NCBI RefSeq assembly: GCF_001625215.2
Contig: NC_030385.2
Span: forward strand, 38,341,598 to 38,405,597
Reading direction: 5' to 3'
Length of the DNA: 64,000 bases
From: Daucus carota subsp. sativus
Taxonomy: Eukaryota; Streptophyta; Magnoliopsida; Apiales; Apiaceae
The notes below the pieces were generated by a model that did not search any database, was not told the origin of the DNA, and saw only the letters and a list, made by a program, of their open reading frames with translations. Of the stretch, positions 50,913 to 62,461 are shown in pieces (positions within the stretch are counted from its first letter, which is position 1; each line of letters starts with the position of its first letter). The position numbers and the translations under genes were made by a program.

Positions 50913-51115
50913 TGACCTGAGCTTCTATCAAGCCAAATACTTAAGGAGTTCTGGTCTAGAGTTTGATGCTGGGAGCCCCAACGACTCCGAAAGCCTTGAC
51001 TAAAACCCATAGAACGAACCCTAGAGCTCGGGTAATAGCCAGGAGAAGGTGGACCTTGAGCATAACTCGAAGATGAGTACAAAAGAACCATAAGAAGAAA
51101 ACCAAGGAGAGCCAT
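49436..51115 (-). CDS. XTH: Xyloglucan endotransglucosylase/hydrolase, XTH31/32 type
   Basis: Four exons, 50917-51115, 50568-50668, 50239-50459 and 49436-49796, encode 293 residues. It is a GH16 wall enzyme that cuts xyloglucan and either rejoins the ends or hydrolyses them. A signal peptide ([20 protein letters not shown]) leads to [14 protein letters not shown] and [19 protein letters not shown], then the catalytic motif [10 protein letters not shown] (nucleophile first E, acid/base last E). [13 protein letters not shown] follows, then the XTH C-terminal domain ending in [17 protein letters not shown] with paired cysteines. FLGTTPGKP after the active site lacks the N-glycosylation site common in groups I/II, and overall text resembles group III-A, whose studied members are mainly hydrolases. 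Exon 4 begins at an internal AG because only that one keeps phase. A long CT-rich tract directly follows the first donor. Confidence 0.93.
50828..50912. repeat. GA-rich microsatellite at XTH donor
   Basis: About 85 bases of GGGAGAG/GAGAGA on the plus strand, which is CT repeats on the coding strand. It begins five bases inside the first XTH intron. Confidence 0.9.
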
Positions 51116-51228
51116 GAAAGAAAAGAAGATAAACAGACAATGTGAAATACTAATAAACAAAGTGTCTGGTCTAAAGAAGATAGAAAGAAGTAAATGATCT
51201 GTGGGGAGAGTATTCCGAATAGAAGATA

Positions 51229-51237
51229 CATATATAG
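51229..51237 (-). promoter_or_regulatory. Candidate TATA box of XTH gene
   Basis: CTATATATG on the minus strand about 115 bases upstream of the start codon, consistent with a ~85-base 5' UTR. Confidence 0.4.
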
Positions 51238-52965
51238 GGGATAATAGTGCATGAAATGGTCCTACAATGGACATTCTACGTGATAAGGAGGTTAAGGGGA
51301 AGTTAAACAACTGGACAAAACAAGACCATATTGTAAAAGAATCGAAAATTAGAAAATTGCATGAGACAATATGGCGGTTTTTAAGATCATTCATCCAAGG
51401 CGTAGCAATGCATATAATTAAGAAATAGTTAATTATACAAAATGACAATAATTTGAGTTTTCTTCTTGAACCACAACTTTTGAAATGACAATAATTTGAG
51501 TTTTTTTTTATTATTAGATACATGATTTTGTTGTCTTGTGGGGGCCGGGGCCGGGTAACGTTTACATGCTTGTTTCCAAACGATGCTGGTACGATCTCAT
51601 TGACAAACAGAAGGGTGTTGCTTTTGCCAAAATAGATGACAGCATGTGGAGCATTGAGTTCACATCACCTCTTTCGAACCTCAAGTGTGTGTGTCTACTA
51701 ATAAAGTGGTATACGTGTTTATCTAAACATTTCTCCGCTATTTGTATACTCCATTTCTTCACCTTTTTCTACGTACATCTCATCACACATTACTTCCGTT
51801 TGCACTATATATAATTATTAAGTAGTTTGTTTGTATTATATGCCATGAATTAGGAGGAGGAGCATGCAATTGTATATTTTTCTATCATCCAATCGAATAT
51901 AAAATTTGAGATGGACAGATATAAATATTTATCATTTGACCAGATTTAAAGTCCTTTTTTCTCAACATAAGCCAAAGACAAAGCCAAGTTAGGACTGGAA
52001 AATAAAATGCTAAAATTATTTGAGGGCACGTTGTCACAATTTAATTACAACCAGCCTCATGTCGACTCTGGCGTAAAGACATGTACGTGTTTGACTATAT
52101 ATATTATGTAGAGTACAGGTTAAAATGCAAAATAGGCATTCCTGCAAAACATCATCTTCTTATGATTAGCTCCCAGTATGCCAGGCCTCGTGATCACAAC
52201 TCACGAGTATGACTGTACTAGGCCAATGGATTTCCGATTTCCCACACGTATTTACACGGGTTCACATTCAATGGATAATCAAAATTTAGTTCAAAACAGT
52301 ATTGAGTACAAATTTAGACCCGACTTGTGGCCTGTGGGGGATCTGTTGCTCTGCATGATTGTTTTCGATTTGCTATATTGTTACGGTTCTTACACTACGA
52401 TAATTTTAGGATGGATAATTTATGATAAACAACGCTGTAATTTCTCACTCGATTTTGAATCCACAGCTTCGACCATAGTTAATAGGGATCACATTTCTTG
52501 GGGAAAAAAAAAGAGGAAGAAACATTTCATCATTCCGTACCCTACCTTGATGTAATTTGTAAACAAAAACAAAGTGGTTGTACCGTACGGAAACATGCAT
52601 TATAAATACTCCCGTATTGATAGCAAATTGGTATGGTAAGCTATAACTTTCATATGGACAATTTTATTTGCAGGAAATTACTATTAAGCCTCTTTGTCAG
52701 ATTAGATGGGTTCAAGTTAAGCGTAAAGAATGTTGAAAACCTCCAAATATTTTGTCTTATTTTGGCCGCTCTTGGCCTACCTTATCAATGCACCAGGACT
52801 CGCTCTCAAATTTCATTTTTATATTATTATCAATCAATCTTATCATAAATCATCAATTATCTTCGATATAGAGCCACCATTATTATCGTATGTGACTCAC
52901 CTCAAATTAAGGGAAACATATTACCAATAATTTGGGGATTAATTGCAAGATTTTATATACTGTTA
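51238..52965. other. Intergenic DNA
   Basis: XTH promoter region followed by AT-rich DNA. Frames at 51536-51814, 52178-52555 and 52633-52930 match nothing I know and lack codon or domain signals. The GGGGCCGGGGCCGGG run at 51540-51555 is a small GC spike. Confidence 0.4.
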
Positions 52966-53362
52966 GAGCAACCCCAATGCACGCTCTCCTTACTCATATT
53001 TGGTCTAGTTTGACAAGATTTAGGGGTTAGCATCAAAAATCAGTCCTCCAACGCAACTCCCTATCTTCTAAAAATTATAAGGGAGAGAAAATTCATCCCC
53101 TTATTTGAGGGAGCAAAAAGCCAACCCCTATAATGCCACATCATCAATACTATATATATAATATAACATATATTTACTCCAACTCTACCTCTTCTCACAT
53201 ATATTACCTTAAATATTGAATAAATATTAATTTTTAAATTATAGGTAACAAATTTAGGTAATACCATTGAAGTAAAACAATTTTTTGCTTACCTATATTT
53301 TAGGTAACCATTATTTTATTATTTTTTAGATAACCAATATAGGGATTCCGTTGGAGATGCTC
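52966..53362. mobile_element. MITE-like element, GAGCATCTCCAA family
   Basis: Left end GAGCAACCCCAATGC and right end CCGTTGGAGATGCTC are inverse-related. TTA flanks the left but TCT the right, so the target duplication has decayed or the end is shifted. About 400 bp, non-coding. Confidence 0.55.
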
Positions 53363-53993
53363 TCTCAATATCCGGAAACTGTGCTGCCTTTCCAATAATA
53401 ATCATCTAGTCATGTAGATTTATTTGATTTGCACGAAACCTCAAACGTTATCTTGTCCAGCTTCATACATTTATCACTTTGCTTCATTACAATTATCAAG
53501 TAGATTTATATAGTTACATACATTATCACTTGTGCGTGGAAAAATTGCTTTTATATAAGTTTTTAAATTATCTTTTTGTGTTTTTTTCAGCAAAAATCTG
53601 TTTATTGTTATTATCCGCAAAGGACCTAAAAAAACAAGTTCTTTGTCGGGCTATGCATCAAATCCTTATCGTGTATGAAGCCGGACAATTCGGTGTGACC
53701 ACTTAGGCTGGCCCAAACGAGTATTCATTCATCTGTTAATCGTAATAGCAACTTGTCACTGCTGAATCATTTGTCTCTATAGATACATGGCAAAAATCTA
53801 ACACGAAAAAATAATTCTGAGGTTCTTCTCCTTCCTCCTATTTCAATGAAATGATTCCTGTCAAAAGACAAGATGTCAGCTCGTTGATCGACGACTTCGT
53901 ATACTTTCTTCCCAACACGAGATTGCTTTAAAGCATGTTCAACAAAGAGTCTGCTGCTATTTGACTCATATACAAGCATTCCGAGTTACAAGT
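53363..53993. other. Intergenic DNA
   Basis: No gene, RNA or complete repeat seen. Frames at 53479-53706 and 53767-53979 are unrecognised. Confidence 0.4.
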
Positions 53994-53995
53994 TA

Positions 53996-54419
53996 CTTCC
54001 TCCGTCCCTTCCATTCTTTTGCATTTTCTTTTTTGGATGTCCTATCCAATTCAAAACTTATCCAAAATAATTAATGGGTCCCACCACTTCTTCATTTTTC
54101 ATTACTTTTCACACTACTTTTACTCCCATATCTTCTTTTTATACATTAAAAATCAATGGGTCCCACCACTTCACCCACTTTTCTTTCCCTTTTCCACTAC
54201 TTTATACATATTTCTTAGGAAAATGCTTGGTGCACATAATTGTGTACAAAAACATGTACATAATGACATGTGGCGGATTTTAATTGGATGGCCCCCCTAC
54301 ATTTACACCAACCACCCCAATTAAAACCCACCACATCACTTGCCACATCATTATGTACAAATTTTCTGTACACAATTATCTGCACCTAGCACTGCTCTAT
54401 TTCTTAACCTTGGTGGGAG
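53996..54419. mobile_element. Stowaway-like MITE carrying a nested insertion
   Basis: Left end CTTCCTCCGTCCCTTCC; right end AACCTTGGTGGGAG; TA on both sides (53994-53995, 54420-54421). The direct motif AATGGGTCCCACCACTTC occurs twice inside. A second element is inserted at 54218-54397; without it the host would be about 235 bp. Confidence 0.65.
54218..54397. mobile_element. Mutator-like MITE nested in Stowaway-like MITE
   Basis: A 180-bp element with a ~45-bp imperfect inverted repeat containing CATAATTGTGTAC at the left and GTACACAATTAT at the right. It is bounded by an exact 9-bp duplication TATTTCTTA (54209-54217, 54398-54406). The 9-bp duplication points to Mutator-like transposase. Confidence 0.82.
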
Positions 54420-54480
54420 TACATTTCATCCGTAGAAAGACCTCTGGTTTTTTATTCAATTTTTAATAGAAACATAGTTA

Positions 54481-54708
54481 CTCCATCTGTCTCTCTCATT
54501 TCTTTATAGTTACTATTTTGGGATGTTTTTCTCATTTCTTCTACTATCTCATATTTAACAATAAAAACTACTATTACACCCACTACTTTCCTCTCATTTT
54601 AATAATATTATTAAATATTATTAAATATCTAACTTTACTCATTTTTCATATATTGTCTTGGTATCCGTGTCCCCCTCCAATGTAAACAATTGAGGGGGAC
54701 GGAGGGAC
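54481..54708. mobile_element. Stowaway-like MITE
   Basis: Left CTCCATCTGTCTCTCTCATT and right end GAGGGGGACGGAGGGAC are inverse-related; TA flanks both ends (54479-54480, 54709-54710). 228 bp. Confidence 0.7.
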
Positions 54709-54710
54709 TA

Positions 54711-55490
54711 GTAATTCTCGATGGTAAATTTTGGTTGATGAATGAATAATAGATATTAACGTACCTCTACATTTAAGCTAATTTTTTTAGTGAAAATAAG
54801 TCGTTTTTATGAGAGTTAGTGTGCAGCTAGAAAGATCATACGTGTCCCACTAGAAAAATATTTTTAATATATGAATCAGTTTGTGCTATGATATTTTTAT
54901 ATCATTCTTAAAATAAATTAATTGTTCACATGTTTTCCTCCCTCTTCTAAAAATTAATATTGAGGTGTCACGTAAAATATACTCTTGCCATCAAAAATTA
55001 AGAAGGTGCTTGCAAAGTTGTAATGCATAGGACTCGTTTGGACTAATACACATATTTTTATTGAACATATGAAACAAAATTTTCATTGATCTTCAATAAA
55101 AAATTATTCTTATTCTGATGTTGTTAATAATCTTAAACGAATACTTCACAGAAAAAATTCACCCCCATCACGTATACATTGATATATTAAACTTTTTATA
55201 CATATTTTTGTTTAATATTATTTATTTCTTTTTTATGATAAAATTTTATATTTTATATTCAATAAAAATTAATAATAATAATTAATATGCATACGCGAAA
55301 AAATCAAAAAGAGTATGTGGGGCGGAGGTGTATAACCGAAGAAAGTTAATCCTAAGCTGCGTGCATCTGGCGAAGTGAATCTTTGTATACATGTTCATAG
55401 GCTCAAGAACTATATTGCCTATACACACGTGTCGAGGTCTTGAGTTGAGATCGTTACAAGATATTTGAGTTCGTCTTACGTCAGGGGGGC
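54711..55490. other. Intergenic DNA upstream of VPS24
   Basis: AT-rich flank, becoming less AT-rich from about 55300, as expected of a promoter/5' UTR. The minus-strand frame at 55282-55584 is an antisense shadow of the first VPS24 exon. Confidence 0.4.
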
Positions 55491-58400
55491 ATGGAGACAG
55501 TAAGAAACATATTGAAGCCCAAAGTAGAGCCCCAGAAACAATTGAGAGAGTGGCAGCAGAGAGTGTCTTCACGTTGATCGTCAAATTCGAGGTTAATTTT
55601 CATTCTTTCAGCAATATCTGTCATACTCTATTAGATTTTGGTTTCTGAATTTATTTGTTGTTGTTAATGGGGTTGCCTCAGATATTGAGAGAGAAGAGAA
55701 AAACGTGCAGAAAGCGATTAAAGAGGCTGCTAAGAGGAATGATATGTCTTCAGCTAAAGTAATCACTACATTCTTGCTTCTTTTTTCCCCCTAAATTTCA
55801 CGGAATTCTTTTTTTTTTATACATGACGAAATTTAAGGAATTCTTTAATTGTTAATTGCTAGGATTTTAATAGCACTGTGGTATATAGTTTTCATTGGAT
55901 TTTCTTGTATGTGGCCTTTTACTTAGGACCATAATGCGGTGGAGACATGAGACTGTGAAAGGGAGTAAAGGTTTATGTATTCAGTTTATTTATAAGTATG
56001 AATAGACTCTATTACTAATTGTTGTATTGTTGGGTAGAACTTGTTTATAAATTAAACTAGTAGTTATTGGATGGAGTATATGGAATTTGAAGGAGGAAGT
56101 TTTAATGTATATTAGTTGTTGCAATATGGACTAAGTTTTGCATCTCTTTTCTTCGGGTAGGGTCAATTACAGATATGTTAATACTCATGCCCACAGTCTC
56201 AATTGAGGCTTGGACCGCCGACCTCTTATGACGTAGAGGAGAGGGGTAGCTAGGCCAAGCCTTGCAACTCATTGGGGGTACTATGGCAGATTTCCTGTGA
56301 TACGCTTGTGCCAAGTATACCTTGCAATCGGTGCACCTCTTGCTTGATATTTTATTACTAGTTGTCCTTTAGCAGTACCAAGAACACAAATTAAAGGAAT
56401 TTATAATGCTATGCTTTCACGATTTTATCTATCATTAGCATCGGTGGTTTTTATGATCATATGTATAGAGTGTTACCTGACATAAAAAAGGTTATAGAGT
56501 GTTGTGCAGGGAAGAGTTAAATATGAAATAAATAAGCTTAACCTGCAAAGTCACTCTGGCTGCTCCATCCTGCTGATATATGCTGCTTGGAGCAGTTCTC
56601 TAATTTCTAGGTTGGTTTTAACAACTCTTTGGTGTATATATTTTGTTGGGATTTCTTGTATGTGGCCTTTTACTTGTACTAAAAAGTTGTGGAGACATGA
56701 TAGCAAGTAAGAGTTCATACTTCATAGTAACAAAAGTTACATATGTATTAATAGACTTCGTCAAGTATGATGGCCTAGAACTTACTTGATAATTATAAAC
56801 AAGTACTCATAGGCTGGAATACGGGGAATATGAACTAAGAAGCTTTCAATGTATAATAGTTACTACAAATTGGACTAAGCTTTGCTTCTCATTTGTCTTG
56901 GGTATCGGAAGTTACATATATATAAATACTTATGCATACATGCTTTCATAGAGGCTTGAACCGTCAACCTCTTATTACCAAGAGAAGAGGGGTATCCTCT
57001 AGGCTAAGCTTTGCAACCCATTGTGATACTGAGGCACATGTCCTGTTGATGCGCCTGTGGCCAAATACATTTTCAACTGGTGCACCTCCTGCTTAATATT
57101 CCGTTACTAGGTTTTCTATAACAGTACCAAGAATATAGATTAAGGAATTATATAATGCTATGCGTAAGTGACTTTGTGTAATCCTGCAATGTTGGTTTCT
57201 TGGACTATTAGCAATGGCCTTTGATTTTAAGTTATAAGAGTAATATGTAGTGGAAAGTATACTGAGTGAGGCGCTTTTGTCCAGAGAATAGATGGTTAGT
57301 GGATCATCATGTTTTCCCCAGTTTGGATTCAATAGCTTTTTTTTCTTTAATCTAGGAGTTGATTCTTGCATTGTTGGGTTTAGACTTTGGGTGGTGGTTA
57401 GATAGTCACTGTCTTGTAAATGTTGTGCCTTGTCTAGACCCTTGTTCTCTCTCTATCTATCTTTTATGCATGGCATACGAGATGCACACCTCTGGAACAT
57501 TTGGTATGGTGCCTTCAATGCCACAAGCCAGAAAAAAAAAATTGCAGGCAGAAAAGGAAAAAACATTCACGGTGCAGGGTTCCTTCTGTAAATTAGCTGC
57601 AACTCTTTCATAGCAATCCTAACAAACATCTGTCTGTGTGGCATGAAGAGGTGCTAATATTAGGCTTAAATAAAAGAGAGAATGCATGGGCAACAAGTAC
57701 AAGTTACAACTGAGAAATTACTCGATCTTTATTAATATTATCTAAACATTTCAATACATTTACTGAGGGTGTATCATCATTGTATAGTTTAATTGTTTCA
57801 TGCGTTCACAATTGGGCTGGTTTTATTTTTTTAAAATATAATTAGAAAATGAGGAGCTTTTTCAGATGTTTTTCTAATCCAAAGGGAATAAAGGAAGACC
57901 TTCAATTAAGTACTTCAAACAGACCCTTGCTTGTTTTTCTCCTAGGACTAATTGTGTTACTAAAATTTACTTTAGTTTCACTGTTTCACATAATCTAAAA
58001 TAGATCATTTTACTATGCTGTATATATTTTTTTATTATCCACTTCCAATTTAATATCTTGATTATCCACTGTCTGGTAAATCAGATTTGTTTTAGTGGCT
58101 TGTGCAGTGAAATCTTTACTTTGATTTATCTGTTTTTTTGTTTACTTTCTTACATGTATCTTGTCCCATATCTTCAGTCGCTTGCGAAGGAGCTAATCAG
58201 ATCTAGACGAACCGTGAACCGTCTGCATGAAAACAAGGCTCAGTTGAATTCAATATCAATGCACCTTGGAGAAAGTGTTGGTACGTTCTTGTATGTAAGC
58301 TTGCATCACAAAAAAGAAATGAGTTACCTATTTCTCCTACATCATTGTCCTGCTACATTAAATTGCCTATATATCCAACAACACGAAATCTCACCGGTTC

Positions 58401-60501
58401 CTAATTGTTGTGAAAAATAAATGGAGTGATGGTGTTGACTTTTGTATCATTCGTTGCATCTGTAACTTCTATTTCATCAACAATCAGATGGTTCATGCTA
58501 TATTTAGCTCATATATAATGCTGCATCGCCTCAAGTTACTTTTATAATGCACAGGTCATATATTTAGCTCATATATAATGCACAGGTCACTTTTGTTTAT
58601 TATTCTGAATTGACCAGATTTTATGTTGGTTTAAAATTCCTAAATTTTTTTATGTGCAATGTATAATTCAGCTACAAATCTGTTAACGTAGGAGACATAA
58701 GTAACAGGTGTATGAATGTAGCATAGTAGAGTCATGAAATGTTCAGGGCGGGCCATCGGACACACATTTTTCATTAGCGACTCCACCCCTGCCTATAGGT
58801 CAATTCACTTCACCATATTTCATTTGTTTATTTAGTTTTTGGGTATGAAAGTTGTGGCTGACTGGCTGTGTTTAGAAAGATTTATTACAACTGGATTGAT
58901 TTATCGACAGTACCTTTTATAAGTCTTTGCCATTTAATTTTCCATTATTGCAGCTATTGCTCGTACAGTTGGGCACTTGTCAAAGAGTGCTGAAGTGATG
59001 AAAATTGTCAATAACCTCATGAAGGCTCCTCAATTGGCTGTAACAATGCAAGAATTTAGCAAAGAAATGACAATGGTAAACTGATTTTAATAGCTGTATC
59101 TTTCTTTGTTCTGACATTCCTAACTATGTGAAGATTTACCTACTATGATTTAGTGCAAGTTGTTTGTAGTCCATTCTGCGACAATCTTTGTCCCTTTATA
59201 CTTGCAAACATGTGGACACTCATCTGTATACTAATGCATGCAACAAATCCACACCACAGACTCACTTGTGTCTCAGTCTGTTTTTTGGGGAATTGTATAT
59301 TAATGCAGGTCACAAATACACTAATGTGTATGCTAAAGCATGTCAGAAATAAACTCAGTTGGACATTTGTTTAAATAGAACAGTACCAGATTTCACTTAG
59401 AAATACAGTGTTAGTCCTCATCCAGCAATTGAAATTATGGTAAGCAAATTAAGAAAGCCTTGTGTGTCCATAAAAGGTCTTGGGGGGGGGGGGGGGGGGG
59501 GGGGGGGGCTAATCGCTAATCAGTACCCTATGTGTATCCGCATCCTATATATTTATTATAAAAAGATTCCTGATTCCATCACTCCATAACATATTCTGAT
59601 AAGTTAAGTTTGCCCATCACTTCTCATATTAAGCAGATTAGTTTAATATGGAAACAGGCTGACACGTTAGGGCGGGGTTGTACTAACTAGTCATGAATTT
59701 GTTTATTTTACGGTTCATAGGACAAACAATACTTTGACTGACGCTGAAAATTTAAACTAGCCAATGGTACAATAAAAATCATTATACTTGGTCATAAAGA
59801 AGGGGTGGTATATACCTGTCCAGGTTCAATGAAAGCATGTTTTGATGTTCCCTCTGGAAGAATGGATTTCAAGCAAGGTTGGCCGTTAAATAGTTCACAA
59901 ACGTAATATATGCAACTGTGGTGTTATGTGAGATCTATGCTCTGATGATAATATACTCTTACCAAAAGCTACATAACCACGTAGTTATGTTATTACGATT
60001 TTAGTAATTTGATAAGGAATGCTAGATTAAAGTGATAAAGTCTCATTGTAAGCATGAATATTCGTTTTTGTTTCCTTTTGGTGGCTACATAACTGCATTA
60101 TGTGTTCACAGGCTGGTGTAATAGAAGAGATGGTGAATGACTCTGTTGATTCTGCAATAGATTCAGAGGACATTGAAGAGGAGACGGAAGAAGAAGTTGA
60201 GAAGGTCCTGACAGCAATAGCTGGTGAAACTGCTGCACAGCTTCCACAAGCAGTCAGAAGAGAAAGATTGAAGCAACCTGCCCAGTCTGTTGAAGATGCA
60301 GAGGTATTTGCAGCATATTTTGTACAATTGATTTTTTTTTTTTTGGATAAGCATTTTGTACAATTGGTTATTCATTCTTTAAACAAGCATATTACAATAT
60401 TTTTTTCCCTGATTGCTTGTTCTGTAAATATGCAGGAAGAAGGTGCTGCTGATGAAGAACTAGAAGAAATAAGGGCTCGTCTTGCCAAAGTAAGGTCATA
60501 A
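55491..60501 (+). CDS. VPS24: ESCRT-III subunit VPS24/CHMP3-like, exon 1 frameshifted
   Basis: VPS24 polymerises with SNF7, VPS20 and VPS2 on endosomes to form multivesicular bodies. Exons: 55491-55591, 55682-55758, 58178-58280, 58954-59075, 60112-60303, 60436-60501, all GT-AG. Exons 2-6 are intact: DIEREEKNVQKAIKEAAKRN, RRTVNRLHENKAQLNSISMH, ARTVGHLSKSAEVMKIVNNL, GVIEEMVNDSVDSAIDSEDI and the C-terminal MIM1 ELEEIRARLAKVRS that binds the VPS4 ATPase. Exon 1 starts well (METVRNILKPKVEP, KQLREWQ) but then shifts: the usual five residues before EC are replaced by four bases, and the reading frame ends in TGA about 20 bases before the exon border. The downstream frame (DRQIR) resumes in another phase. 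An 11-base loss explains this exactly. The locus may be a young pseudogene or contain a sequence error. The full-length family protein is about 229 residues. Confidence 0.85.
55895..57180. repeat. Ancient tandem duplication in VPS24 intron 2
   Basis: 55895-56440 and about 56635-57180 are diverged copies offset by about 740 bases. Shared landmarks are TTTCTTGTATGTGGCCTTTT, GGTGCACCTC(T/C)TGCTT, ACAGTACCAAGAA and ATAATGCTATGC. Each copy holds a tRNA-like stretch on the minus strand with a B-box-like GGTTCAAGCCTC or GGTCCAAGCCTC preceded by GCCTAG, suggesting a SINE-derived unit. Confidence 0.75.
59482..59508. repeat. 27-base poly(G) run
   Basis: Uninterrupted G tract in VPS24 intron 4, following CTTGG-like text. 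It is far longer than any other homopolymer of G/C here. Confidence 0.95.
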
Positions 60502-61206
60502 TTGAGCCTTCTGATCTCTTGTTGGTACGAGGAATGGAAGTTCAGCTGATAAGTAAGATTTTTGCAGGGTATAATTCGATAGTTCAACAATAAAAGATCA
60601 ATCTTATGTCATTCTTGTGTTATTCGAAATTTTATATCATATATTAATTTAAGTATACAAAATTTCTAGCTGAAACAGTTGTTCCTCAAAAATAATGCAT
60701 GGATGATTAACTAGAAGGGTCATCTTGTATATAAAAGGAAATTAATTGGCGGTTATATACATTGACATTTTTGTAAAATTAATTTCTTAGAAGAAACAAT
60801 CATCTTCTTGGGATTTTTTTTATTCCATGCCAATTTTCAGGGCTTGTTTGTAACGCCATCATTTGCTTGCACGGTATCTTGGAATCTCTAGTTATATTTT
60901 CATAAGCAGTATTCATAATAATCCCCGTCAAAAAAGAATACTCTGATTATTTTAATTCATGCGTAGTTATTGTAAGCTTCTTAATTATCACCGTCTTTGC
61001 CGTTTTGGTTCTCGTCGATCGCAGTATTTTTCATAATTATGTGCAAGTACTTGACACTTTGTCCCCGGGTGCATAATTATTTTAGATGTAGATGTTATTC
61101 GAGAGCATTTAAAGAACATGTGATACTTGACATATTCGGTTTGGAATCCATGTTGTTTTAAATATTTATATAAATTAATCATCAATCATCAATATATATA
61201 TATATA
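60502..61206. other. VPS24 3' flank
   Basis: 3' UTR and intergenic DNA ending in a TA tract. No gene or RNA seen. Confidence 0.5.
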
Positions 61207-62078
61207 GAGTCTTACTCCACTACAAACCATCTTATTCTACAAACTAAAAACTCAGCTGCGATATCACTAAATTCTGAATACAATATCACTAAAATTTTAA
61301 ACAACCCCACCTCCACCTCCATCTTCTCTAACTCCACCTCCATCTTCCCCAACTCCACCTCCACTTCCGGCAACTCCATGTCCTCCGCTCTCTCCACGAT
61401 TGCCACCGCCTGCGGCCCCATTCACGTCATCCAAGCCTCAGTCCGCCTCCACCACCAACTTCCACCCAACCTTCACCTCTTCCACCACCTTCATCTCGAC
61501 CTCTGCCGCCACCACCACCACCACCTTCACCTCCGCGCTATCTCGTTCTCTACTTCTGCCATACCTCCACCTCGACCCCCACTTCCACCTCCGGCATCTC
61601 AACCCCACTCCCGCATCCTCCATGCCCCCGCCCACTCCATGTTCACCGCTTCCATCTCCACCACCGCCATCATCACTAGAATCAACGAACAAGAACAGAT
61701 CTAGAGGTTTGCATCAAGTTCTGAAGATTTTAACGAATATCACCAATTTCTACAGCGAATATCACTAATTTCTAAAGCGAATATCACTAAAATGTACAGC
61801 TGATATCACTAACTCGTACACCAGAATAGCTACGATTTCTGTATGTATATCAATAGCAGGTGGCAGGTGTGGTAGTTTGGCAGAGGTGTTGATGATGATG
61901 GTGAATCGGAAACAGTGACATGGGTGGAAGTGTCGGCAGAGATGTGGTAGCAGGGGTGGAGGAAGAGGAGAGAGACGAAGTGGGTTTGATGGAAGAGATA
62001 AGGTGGAGTTGTTGGGTTGTATAAAAAGAAAGGTTTTTAGTTTTTATTTTAAGATTAGTTTGTATTTGATCATGAGCC
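61207..62078. mobile_element. Non-autonomous transposon with CT-rich core
   Basis: Ends are imperfect ~46-bp inverted repeats (left has CTACAAACTAAAAACT, right has AGTTTTTATTTTAAGATTAG and GTTTGTATTTGATC) lying between two TA-repeat tracts. A TATATATAT duplication is possible but cannot be proved there. The core (61300-61690) is a CCACCTCCA/CACCACCACC minisatellite whose proline/serine/threonine-rich frames on both strands are not convincing genes. AATATCACTAA is repeated six or more times around it. The end structure fits Mutator-like non-autonomous elements. Confidence 0.55.
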
Positions 62079-62110
62079 TATATATATATATAAAGGAGAA
62101 TACGGGCGCC

Positions 62111-62436
62111 TCTAGAATTGCTCAATTCAGTCTTCTGATTTTTCTTAAATTTTCGGATAGAAAATATAATCCTATTCCTTTTAGAATTACTAAATAAGAA
62201 AAGAATTGTAATATCTTTAGAATTCAATAAGAAATACTAAATAAGAAAAGAATTGTATCATCTTTAGAATTCAATACGAAATACAAAATAAGAAAAGAAT
62301 TGTATCATCTTTAGAATTCAATAAGAAAAGAGTTGTATTACTTTTAGAATTCTTGAACTTGATTTTTTGAATTATAACTATATTTTCTATCCGAAAATTT
62401 AAGAAAAATCAGAAGACTGAATCGAGCAATTCTAGA
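62111..62436. mobile_element. Fold-back MITE with internal tandem repeats
   Basis: Arms of about 60 bases are almost perfect inverted repeats (TCTAGAATTGCTCAATTCAG, TTTCGGATAGAAAATATA). Between them (62179-62350) a ~45-bp unit AATAAGAAAAGAATTGTATC / TTTAGAATTCAATA is repeated about four times. I could not identify a target duplication. Confidence 0.75.
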
Positions 62437-62461
62437 TATATATTGATTTTATTTTCGATAA

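Noticed and set aside
50774..51523. 249-codon minus-strand frame extending upstream of XTH
   Set aside because: Only the part from MALLGF onward is XTH; the upstream text is UTR/promoter and the downstream LSLSLS text is the CT microsatellite after the donor.
51536..51814. 92-codon frame MWGPGPGNVYMLVSK...
   Set aside because: No recognisable domain, no splice partners and AT-rich flanks; too short to support as a gene.
52178..52555. 125-codon frame upstream of the 53-kb MITE
   Set aside because: No similarity I can recognise and composition like surrounding intergenic DNA.
61378..61768. Serine/threonine/proline-rich frames resembling an extensin-like protein
   Set aside because: Generated by a CCACCTCCA minisatellite inside an inverted-repeat element; both strands are open and there is no signal peptide or splice context.
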